This document shows, piece by piece, positions 24,260 to 36,512 of a stretch of DNA of 64,000 nt. The position numbers and the translations under genes were made by a program. Below the pieces are notes generated by a model that ran no database searches, was not told the DNA's origin, and worked only from the letters and a program-made list of their open reading frames with translations. Every line of letters starts with the position of its first letter. Position 1 is the stretch's first letter. This DNA is from Sipunculus nudus (Eukaryota > Annelida > Sipuncula > Golfingiida > Sipunculidae): assembly GCA_026874595.1 (NCBI GenBank), contig CM049322.1, positions 6,123,900 through 6,187,899 on the forward strand, written 5' to 3'.

Positions 24260-27200
24260 CTACAAACAGGAATAAATATATTTCATAATTCTTAAAGTAT
24301 ATGGGTAAAAATGTGAATATTTTAACTGCAGAAAAATAGACCCTTTAAGAAATTTCATAAATAACTATACATAGTTCTGTGTATTTTTTCAAAACGTTCC
24401 TTTATACGATGAAAAATGTAATACTTGTAAAAGGAAATCTAGAGCACTGGCATAATATGTTCTCGTTTGACGTTAGATTATTTTATATCATTATAACACT
24501 TGTTTATCAGTTTGTGTGGCCTTCACTTTCAATCTAATTCTTGATATTTTTTTCTTACCATGTGTTAAACTTGACGTCTCAGTGTTTTCAGTATTTTTAT
24601 GTTTATGAATTAATTTCAATGTTATAGACATCTTTTTGCAAATACAAGCTTCCTGACTTTGGAGATATCAATATTAAATTTCAAAAGAAGCCCACCTCAG
24701 CGAATATCTCGGTGTATCTGAGGAGCGCCACGGGTTCCTGCCTGGTTTTAATTTCCCTGGTCTGCAGACAGATGAGGTCGCAGTACATGTCGTGTATGGT
24801 GGCGGACGCCTCCTCGTTCAGCCAACTGTACGCGTCGTCACCGCTGTACTTGTGGAGTATACTCTGAGCTAGGTCTGTCTGTATATGACTTAGGGCGGCT
24901 TTAGATTTCTTATCTGGTTCTGCAAAAAATTAAAACAAGATAATAGTAATCGTCGACGATCACCAAACCCCCATAGACCCTCCGCTAAGTGATAATACGG
25001 GATGAGAATTATGATAATATGAAAAACATGTGTCAAAGTAAAAAAAAAAGGAATAACAGGAAAAATATGTCCCCTTTCACTATTACTCGAACCAAATGTA
25101 GTGGACATCTAGCACATACACTGAAAGAAGTGTCGAAGATTTCACTCTCCGTGTGACATAACCCCCCCCCCCCTCCCCCACAGACACACACATATACACA
25201 AAATGGACCCAAATATAGATAAAGAAATAAATGCACCTATCCCTTTAAGCCTCTAACATAATTCTTATACTTACTGTCGTTCTAACGTTACTGAGGCTAG
25301 CACAGTTCATTTAATAACTGATCATTAAAACATATATAACTATTCGAATGATATAATGAACGGTCTAGTTCAACTATGAACTGAATTAAGATAATATACC
25401 TTTCCCATCGAATTATCGACATTTGTTGGCGAAGACTGACATTAACTAGTGTTTGGGTCAGTTTTATCGAAAGCCCCTTCCCCCCCCCCCCACCCCCCCC
25501 CCACCCCCCCACCCCCCGAGCCAAGCCCCCCCCCCCACCCCCCGAACTCCTGCAGCTGAGCGATAATTGAGAATAGGCTATGGATTATGGGGCCTTGAGA
25601 ATAAATCAAAGTAAAAATCACGCGCAAACGCAGTGACCTAAGACTAATATGGTGTCAAATTTCAGCTTTTGCAAATCAGCCATATTTGAGATATAGCAAA
25701 AACAGAATATCACAGAAGAAAAGTTGAAAAAAAGTTTAAAAAGTGAAATTGATGGTTTAACACTCATGGGTCTTCATTAGGTCCATGCACATTTTTTTAT
25801 CCTTAAATTGATATAGAAATTAACCCATAAGCTTCTATAGCCCTCCCACCGAGGGGGGGGGGGGGGGCTTTAGTAAGGATATGGACTTTTTATCCAACTA
25901 TCAACATGTTTGCGAAGACCGACACTAATTAATGTTCGGGCAGTTATATCGACAATGGGGGGTCGTATTTGTCAGATATCAAATAGAAAGCGTAAACTAA
26001 ATTATTTAATCATTTAAAGCGAGGTTCCTGTTAAAGTCTCTGGCATACTGGCTCACTGTACCCCGTACACGGCAGACTACCCTTATATGCAGTGCCTTTG
26101 CTCGTGGAGAAGTCTTTTTAACATAAATCAAATTAGAGTATCCATATACCTACCGAACCCGACCTTATATCCGTCAGGTGATAGCGGTAAAGTCAGTTCC
26201 TTAAGATCCATTTCCTCATCTAAACGCCTCCGACGCACCAACTCCTTCTGGTTCTAAAATACATGACGTCATCAATGAACTGAGTGTAGTATTTATATTT
26301 ATATTCAGGTGCGACCAGGTGAGCTGAGTTAATTTATTGTAAGTATGTAAGTTGACGTATGGGGCACTACGAGTATATATCAGTATATTACTATACAAAT
26401 AAGGAGACATAGGGTCGCTATAACATCACTGCGCCTATTTATAACGAGCTTATTTAATACCATGTTGGCGGGTGGGGTGAACAGTGTGAGCTTAAAGGTC
26501 TATAGCATACGCTTGTAATCTGACCAATCTAACAATTAAGTTGATTAGACTTAAACTTTGTGTGATAAGGATGTTGAAGAATCCTCATTACATTGTTTAA
26601 AATAAATTTGAATGTAACGAGGGGCGGATAGACCTTTACCAGGAACATTATCTTCTTTCAGTTTAATCTTGAACTATAAGGCTAATCCCATCATCCTATA
26701 TATGTGGTTTTTCAGTGTATGTACAAGTCTTTTGTGAAAACGATTACTCCTCCCTTCTTAAGTGCTGGACCTGTGCCTAATTCATATGGAATGATTCCCT
26801 GTGAGTAGGGTACTCGCCTAAACTACTCTATATTGTACAATTTATTTCAGTTTTTTTTTTCTTTAATTCTATACCTCCCAACTCTGTTCGTCCCACCCCC
26901 CCCCCCCCGGATGGTCTCGCAATATGCCCCCCCCCCCCCCCCCGAAGGCCTTATCCTAAAACCAACCGATCCGCGCCCGTCATCGTCTGTTAAAACTCGG
27001 GTTCAATCATGTAGGGTTTAAAGTGCCGACTCACGTATTTCTTGTAGGCGAATACGGAGACCCCTGCAACGACCACGACGCTGATAATGCCGAGCATGAT
27101 CACGGCTACCGCCAGTCCGTGGTTTTCTTCTTGCAAGTCCGGCCTCCAGACTGGGTCTACAGCACGTGACCATATTTCGATATTAAGATCAAATAGACGA

Positions 27201-30040
27201 ACGCAATAGATCCTTGAGTACAAGTATATATCGATCAAAACGTTTTGTGAATATTTTGACACTGCATAATTTAGATGGCAATGTTTTGTGCACATATGCG
27301 TGTATGTTCATACATAGACAGGAATATAAGAAAATCAAACGAGTAATCACACATACACACACAATAGCCTTAAAAATAATGATAAAATTGATTATTACTT
27401 AATATCTATTTAACCAGCGCGTACTTGTTATCTCATATAGTATTAAATAAAGCCACATATTTTGATATTCCGTTATCATCCATAAGATAAAAAGGGGAAG
27501 TAATAAAAAAATGAAAATTTTCTTTGTCAAGAATACATATAAACTTATTGGGAAATGGCTATTATTGTTCCGTGCCCATATAATTATAAGTTAAGGAAAC
27601 CTTTCAACATACATTTTCTAAATTTTTTAACCTTACCGATACAAATGTAGCGCTGTGACGTCAAACAAGGTTTGACCTTTAACCTTGGGCCATCGTCCTT
27701 CACTTCCATGACGGTGCAATTTCCTCTGTCTGAGGGTTCACGTGGCTCCCACATCACGTGACCACTTCTTGTCCCAGCTGAACAATACATTATAATATTT
27801 TTATGCACACACACACGAGATAAAGCAGAGAACAGCAGAGAGAGATAAAGAGAGGGACATCAAGAGGGCTATTTTTTTATGCTGTCACACACTTTAGTGA
27901 AACAGGTAACTCTTTTTCTTTATGACAAGGCTTTTCAAAGGAGTTTTATTTTTATAGTGTTGCTTACTGTGATCTATAAGATTACAACAATAACTATACA
28001 TTGACGTAGAACAGTTAGCGGTAAGTTTTAATCTTAAAAGATTGTACACTGATCTAGAAATCTGCATTTCAAGAAATGCAAGCCTCCGCCATGCGGAGGC
28101 CCCTATTATGGGAGACTCCCCGTGCCGTGTTTATTTTCTCTTATCTATCCAATATTCCCAGGTTCATTAGTGCAAAGGTGACTGTACATTTGTGAATATT
28201 CTGTGATAACGCTCCTGAAATTGGGATGAGTTCTCGATCCACACCAAAATCTAATCGTTTCTTCATTGAGCCATCGCCCAAATACCCGGAAGATTCCATG
28301 GGATTCTGTTCATGAATGCGTGAGTTATCTTGTGAACAAACACACACAAACACACACGCATGGGAATGAAAGCATAATCCCCTGGCGGAGGTAATAATTC
28401 CATGTTTTTGTTGGACTAATGTGACCTATACTTACAGCTGCTGGTCCGTGTAGTTACCCAGTCCTCACGCCGAAGGCCTACGAACAGCGTCCGACAGTTG
28501 GAAGAAGATGCTACTGTTGCTAAACTACTATGGAAATCCGTCAAATCCCACCCAAGGCCTAAGCAGTGCGCACGCGCGTCGTACCAGTTTTGTTGTCCCC
28601 CGCAGAATGTTATATAACAGACGTCAGCCTGCTTGATACAACGTGTTTTGTTAAGACCAAGTGAGGCGCAGTCAGTGCAACCTAAAATGTTAAATATTAC
28701 GTCACTTAGTAATATAAACATAAGATATAAATGAGTGTAAGTGTCACTGTGTACAAGCGGCAAAAAGTAGTAATTCTAAATAAAAAGCTAATTCAAATGA
28801 CATCCGTTGGCATCTTTACTTATAGTGCTGAGTTGTTTAAGAAAAAAAAAATTTCGTCACAACAAAACAACATACAAATTATAATAATAATTATTAAAAA
28901 ATTCAAAATGCTTTATCCCTGCCTATTGTTACTTCAACACAAATAATACAGAATCAATAATACATAATAAACCAAATGACCAATAAACATCTCAGCACCA
29001 AGCATGAAAGAAGGAAGGGACCTCAGTTGCTTATGTTGAATAAAATCACCGATAGGTGTCGCTTGGTCTTTTAACCACATGTACTTTTATTCCACGCTCT
29101 CAACTGTGTTTAGATTTACAGATCAATACATTTAAAAAAGTTAAATTTGTCCATATTTAAGGAATGATAAATATATGGGAAAGATCTTTGAAATGTCAAT
29201 ATTAACGATATAAAATACCTTTGTATAATTCTCCTAGTGATTTTTCTGGACATAGGCAAGAGCATTAATTATAAATATTATACCCGGGGATTTCTTTTCC
29301 ATAATCTGAACATTATCCATTTTACTAAGTATTTCGTTATGGCTCGTCCTACCCCAAATAAATCATTATCTGTATGTGACATTTAGACGACCCTCATCCT
29401 CAACCAGGCATATATACATTTCCAAATAAAATATTTTCAATATTTTTAAAATATTTCAATAAGTAATAACTCAAATAAACTATTGTCGTGAGGCTAGCAC
29501 ATGAAACATAATTGTATTGTACCTTTAGCTGCGCATATGTAACCATGGTGACGGTAGGAGCAGTGGTCGGCCTTGACCTTGTGGGTAAAATTATCATAAT
29601 GTGCACAGTTCCCTCTATCCAGGTAAACCGTCAATGACGAATCTATAACAGACCGCACACTGGTAAATATGCATTTACAAAGGTATTATTATCACTATTG
29701 TGATTAATCGTTTGAAATTGATACCATAAGTTGCCAATAATTTGCCATCCTTATCGAAAACAAAGTATTTATAAGTAAATTTATTTTCTAGTGTAAAGCA
29801 CACATTGAGTTACGTGAATGTATTGTATGAATATTTTCAAAAACTGTCAGGAATAAATCAGGCAGAATGTCCCCAACTATGCCAGGTTTTTTAATGTATG
29901 TTGCCTATAATAATTTTTATGTTTATTAAATATGATATGTTCCAGTGTTGTACATAATCACAAATGAAAATATTATAAATGTTACCCCCAAAATATGTAT
30001 ATATCATGTAAGTGGCAAGGGTGAGTAAAGATGATAAATG

Positions 30041-30083
<43 letters not shown>

Positions 30084-33000
30084 AATATATGTATATGTAT
30101 ATAATATAAGCAATGACGCTCGGCTGAATTCAAGGAGCCTTGAACAATGGCTAAAATGACTCCTGGAGTGCTCAAAATCAAGCATTTTGCCAATAGACCT
30201 TTGATATAGGTTAAAATGACCTTATTCTACATCCCGCTGCCACCATGTGTGCCCATCTGACTAATAGAGTGTTTAAATCATGTTCTTTCACACAGCTTGC
30301 AGACAATCGGTCACAGTAACATTATTTCAGGTTTCCACGGAGATTTATACGGACCTCCCTGAAAGTCATGTATGCGGACTTTAGGTCAAATGGATACAAT
30401 TTGTCCCCCATCTGACATACTGAGTGCTTTAAATAATGTTTTCTCCCTAATTCCCAAAAATGTGGGTCATTATGACCTAATTTCAGGTTTCTAGGGAGAG
30501 TTTCCTAAGACCTCCTTTGATGTCAGGTTAGAAATTTCTAGGTCTAACGGTTACGGTTTGTGCCCTACTAACAGCTAGACCACGTCATTGTAAAGGTCTC
30601 AAACTAAGAGAAAAAATGCGTATAAAATAGAAAAAAAATACAGGTGATGCCACCAGTCTGCAGGATCTCATGAAACACTCCATGATCAATATGCATTGAA
30701 AGTAATATGGCAATCAATTAATTAGTTATTTGAATAGTGGAGCTTCTAAATCAAATTTTTAATTATGCTGGGGTTAATTACAAGCTTCATAGCTCGAAAG
30801 ATATGGGTAACAGATACCTAATTTCAGGTATCCTAGGAGATTTTTTATCGACTTCCCTGGATTTCAAGTTAGAATATACTAGGTCCAACAGTGACGATTT
30901 GTGCCCTAATAACAGATGACCGCTTCATTTGAAGGTCTCAAAATAAAGAAAAAATGAGTAAAAGATTTGAAAAACAATTACAGCTGGCGCCACCAGTCTG
31001 CAGGAACTGATGAAACATTCTATGATCATTATGTATGCAAATAAGTATGGTGATCTATGCACAGTTATACAGATACTGGAGCCTTTGAATCAACTTTTCA
31101 ATTATTCTGGGGGTTACTTACGAGACTAATAGCTCGGAGGATATGGGTAACAGACACCTAGCTTTAGGTTTCCAAGGAGATCTTTCATGGACATCCCTTG
31201 ATATATAGTTGATATATACGGTTACGATCTGTGCCTGGTTAACTGAGAGGCGGCCAGACAACCGCACGGCCGGACAGACGACAGACAGACACAGGGTGAT
31301 CGCTATAGCTCAGATGACTTGCAGTCAGCTGAGCTAAAAAACGATAATGGTAATATGTGGGTTCTGACCCGCTGGTGTTCCGTCTACCCATGTCCAGACC
31401 GGAAGTTGTCTTCTCCTCAGATCAAACCATACCTCCCTTCCCTGCGCATGCGCTTTTACGGCGGCAGGTGTCTCCGAGATGCCCGGGATCGCCTGTCCAC
31501 GCGACTGACAACATGTACTGGCTCGTTCAAAGTTGACATTGCCATCACAGTCACTCGGCGCCCCTGGAAAAGAAATGGGAGACATACATATTATAATACA
31601 ACCGTGGACACGTTGTTGAAGGGGTGGGGGAGGTGATCTATGAGTTTTGAGTAAATCCTCATGTGAAAATAAAACAACCTACAATAGAACTAATTTGTCA
31701 TATTCCCCTATACCAGGCATGCAGCATCTCGCAGTATGAAAGGCCGTTTATGTAAAGCGTCAATGCAGAGATATATCTAGAGACTAATGTACCATGAAGC
31801 ATAACCCAATTTATGCATTCACGATTTTTCAAACGCACTTTTTCTTCGCGTAGCTCGCATAATATAACTTGTCGGAACTCAATTTTCAAGAACATATCGG
31901 TCTTGAAACACGAAACTGGCACCAAAGTAAGCATCTAGTGGCCGAATTGGGTACTAAAATACATATTTGTCCGGATGTACTAAATGGTGTGTACAATTTG
32001 TCGATATTAACTTTAACAATAGGTATTAAGGAGATATATGCCCCATCAGTATCCTGTCTAGCCATCGACCAGCTAGTCCATGCTGTGATGCACAATAACT
32101 TATATGTTAGTTGATATTTGCATATTTCTTCATCAAGTAAGGAACTGATTATCCCCTCTCATTGCCATGTTAATAGGTCATGGTTTATGTCAGGGAAGGA
32201 TATGGCGGCTCAAAGAACAAGCTTTGACTGAATGACCCTGCCATCGACGTTTTGGTAGAAACCACAAAAACTTGTGACGTCACTGGAAAACAACTGGGAC
32301 GTGAGCTCACACCTCAGTTTCGCTATAACAGCAGGGGCAGATCCATGATATTGCTAAGGGGAGGGTCCAATCCAGGAAAACTTATAAGAAAACATTATAA
32401 AGGTCCCCTGGTCCAGAAAGGTAGGTGTCCTAGAGTCAGAAAATTGGTTTAAAACTCTGAAAAAATGTTATTGAGGATTAAATGGGAGGGGATCCGGACT
32501 CCCTGGACCCCCCCCCCCCCCCCCTCAAGATCCGCCACTGAACAGTATGTATTGTCTACTGATCTGGTGAATATGATTCAGTTGCAAGTTTTGCCGCCAG
32601 ATGGCAGATTTTACGAGAGTCCCACATAGCCTTAGCTTCAAACATTATGTCGTTAAAGAATACCAACTGTGCCAGTCTTGAGCTGACAGTGAACTCAATG
32701 ACCTTTTAAACCTGGCCCTGTGTCAGTATATTTCCCTACTGACGCTGCTTCTATTGTCCCCTCGTTCATATGTGATAAATGTATAACCTTACTCTTGAAC
32801 GTCTAAATAGATAATATATCTGGAGCTTATCTTTATTCACACCACGGGTTATCAGATAAGAACAAATACAACTCGACAGTCCCTGCACATCCGTATATAT
32901 ATCAAGTGTTGCAAATAGATTCACAATACCATGTAACTGTTTATAACTGAGAGAAAGACTCGACGTATCACGTATTATCAAATGACAGTGTCTTTACTGG

Positions 33001-33786
33001 CAAAACTACAAACACGTGCACACACACACACACGATTATGTCGTGTCATTATGTCGTGTCATTATGTCATTATCGATTAAATCGATTGTAGTTTTGTAAA
33101 ATCAATCACAAATGATTATGGATTCATATCCAAGGAAGTAATATTCCCGAGATAATAAGATAAGTATGTTAGAGATACGTTTACAAGAAACAGCGGGCAC
33201 AAAACAAATAGCAGTATTAAAACTCAACCTTTTGCAACGAATAAGTATCAACAAACCGTTGCACTTTAGCTACGACCACCAACCGAACGGGACATTGATA
33301 TATTAGTCGCAAGTTCGAGGTGGTTGTCTAAGCCAGGTCTGATATAAAGAGCAAAAGCAAAGAAGAACTTGGACCGTGAAGAGGTTGTTGTTATTTTGAG
33401 GTGGTCGCTTAACTGAGGTGGGCGTTAAGCGAAGTTTTACTGTATATATAAGGAGGTGTACTAAAAATTCAGTTAAATGCTACAGGTCTATACACTTAAA
33501 TATATAGTGCGTTCCTTTATGACTACCAGTTAGTACGTACGCACTTCACAAATTAGTCACAAGTGTAACCTTAAGCATTCTGTATATGAGTCACGTCACG
33601 TGACAACACAGCCACAAGTATCGTCTAGTGCTCTCTGTTATTGTTAACATATCGGTCAAAGGCCACTTGGCCACTACACATATGTCTGAGGTCATGACCC
33701 TAAATAAATCGAGTACACCAGTATGTCGATCATCCCAGAGTCAAGTGTTATAATTTAAAGGTCTACCACAATGTCCAATCTAACAA

Positions 33787-33841
<55 letters not shown>

Positions 33842-33873
33842 GGTATATGCTTATATATATATGCTTACACACA

Positions 33874-33934
<61 letters not shown>

Positions 33935-36469
33935 TTGTAATATACATGTATTTATATTAATATTTATATGTATACATATATTATAACTACTTATATTACT
34001 GATAATTAAAACGGTCTTAATTCTTCCTTTTTTCACTAATATGGTATATTTATGTAAAATACAATATAATGGCACGTAATTATCATTAATATCAATATTA
34101 TTTTTTAATCTAGATGTGGTGTAATATAAAGCTACCGCAATGCATCGAATTTATCATGTTTAACGATGAATTCAAACGAATCGGCATGCAATAACAATTT
34201 ATTTCAGTTATTACATTTATAGTCAATGTCATATTCTCTTATTTAGGTAAAGTTTATACCTTAACAAAGATATAGGTGTAAATGATGTAGTGAGAACTCT
34301 TTTTAAACATAATAAGTCACTTCATATTCGGCATTAATTATTAGCGCAATATTGGATAGGACGTTTTTGAATATTACCTGTTCTACATAAGTGTCTGGGT
34401 ATAAAATCATTTTCATCTTGGCCTTAACAGAGAAGAATAGTAGATATCCGTCTATGACGGAATATTATGATCTTTTACAAGACCTGAATCGAAAATCTAA
34501 CTGAAAGCATAATCAACAACCAAATTAAATTAAGCAAATAAGCCTATACCATTGAACAGAAAACAGGTCTATACCATTAAAGTTAATTTCCATTTTGTCT
34601 GTGTTTATAGCCAGATATAAAAAGTGAAGCGGTCGACCTGCTAAATCAATAATTCTTCTGTAGTATGTGCATGCATTGACACAGAAATAGGGCTTGTAAA
34701 TAAGTGATCCATTGGTCAGGACGCTCAGCTGATTGACCAGTTGGTATTGGCAATAGTGTGATACACGATGAATTTTTGATGGACCTCCCAGGATGTCAAG
34801 TTAGAAGCTTCTAGGTCCAACGGTTATGATTTGTGCCCTGTTAACGGATGACAGGTGGCGCCATCTGCCTGCAGGAACTGGTGAAACATTCCATGATCAA
34901 TATTCATGCAAAGAACCATGGTGATCAATGCATTAGTCATTCAGATACTGGAGCTTATACATCAAATTTTTAGTTAGTCGGGGGGGGGGGGGGTGTAATT
35001 AGGAGACCCATAGCGTAGAGGATATGGGTGACAGAGACCTTATTTCAGGTTTCCAAAAAATGATTTTTCATGGACCTCCCAGCATGTCAAGTTAGAAGAT
35101 CATAGGTGCAATGGTTAAGATTTGGGGCATCTTAACAGAGGACCAAATCTTTCAACAACTAAAAATTAGAGAAAAATGCGTAAAAAAAACACAGGTAACG
35201 CCTCCAGTCTGCAGAACTGATAAAGAGCTCCATGATCATTATGCATGCAAAGAATTATGGTGATCAATGCATTAGTTGTTCAGAAACTCCAGCACTTGTA
35301 TCAAATTTCTAATTATCCTGGGGGGGGGGGGTAATTCTGAGCCCCATAGCTCGGAGGATATGGGTAACAGAGACCTAATTTCGGGTTTCCAAGGAGATTT
35401 TTCATGGACTTCACTGAATCACAAATTAGAAGATTCCAGGTCCAGCGGTTACGATATAGGCCCTGCTAACGGACATCCTGACGGCCGGACGGCCAAACAG
35501 CCGGACGGAAGGACGACGGACAATGACCCACCACTATAGCTCAGGATGACTGAAAGTCAGCTTAGCTAATAAAACACACAATACATAAAGTGAAAGAAAT
35601 AAGTGCTTCTGGATAAATCGCCAATGTAATTATGACGCTTGCACTTAATATGCCCATGTGAATGCCCATTAGAATAAATGCTGTAAACTATTACCAGTTC
35701 CTTAGAGTAACGATTATGTTCAGACATGAAACCCTAGAGGAAGTATTTGATATCTGTCAAGTGGACCTTTTTCACTTTTATATTCTGTTAACTATGTCGT
35801 GGGCCTGGACAATATAAACATGCCCCGACATGGAAGTGTACCGATCAAGTTGTGGCCTGAACAAAATATCTGGCATGTAGTAGCGCCTTGTGGGTTGATT
35901 TTACATTTGATTTATTGGTTACGAATAATCAATCTGCATAGAAATACAGTTATTTATATTGTTATTTTAGTCTCAGTCAATACTATTCTGTTCATAAATA
36001 AAATATGTTTTTTTTCTCTATCTATTGGAATGGGGTATAATAAACTAAAGCAAAAAAACAGAGGGATATAATTCTACGGATGCTTGTATTATGTATTTCT
36101 AACTATTTCCCGGTTCATTTCTAGTTCACCATGTTGAACCATGTGTACCATTGTCAAAGTCTAAAGGTATTAACACACACATTGTGTTTAAAAGCCACAG
36201 GGCCTCGGGTTAGTACGGTCAACAGTTAAGTGACGTATACCCATAGCTAAGTCTTATAATACAACAGTGGCTACAACTTGCAATAAATACTCTCATGTAC
36301 GCGACTACTGTAACTTGATCAATATATTTTGTTATTTAATAAAATAAAACAGTGACTAAACTTCATCGGTTTACCTTGAATTAGTGTTATCAGTTCACTT
36401 TTTTGTAGGACGCATGTGAAATAATTGAAGTACCGATTCTAAACATACATTTTAAACACGTCTTATATC

Positions 36470-36512
<43 letters not shown>

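Noticed and set aside
26494-26639. A MITE bounded by TAAAGGTCTAT and ATAGACCTTTA
   Set aside because: The inverted match is only about 11-12 bp and no target duplication is visible. TTAAAGGTCTAC also occurs at 33757, so a repeat is possible but unsupported.
26985-27034. Exon 6 as the true last exon of the lectin receptor, with NACHT as a separate gene
   Set aside because: Not excluded as an isoform, but the strong donor GTGAGT and phase-0 match to exon 7, plus the stop directly before exon 7, favour splicing onward.
33260-33445. A second pogo-like MITE ending GCGAAGTTTTACTGTA
   Set aside because: The right end resembles such elements, but no matching left end could be found.
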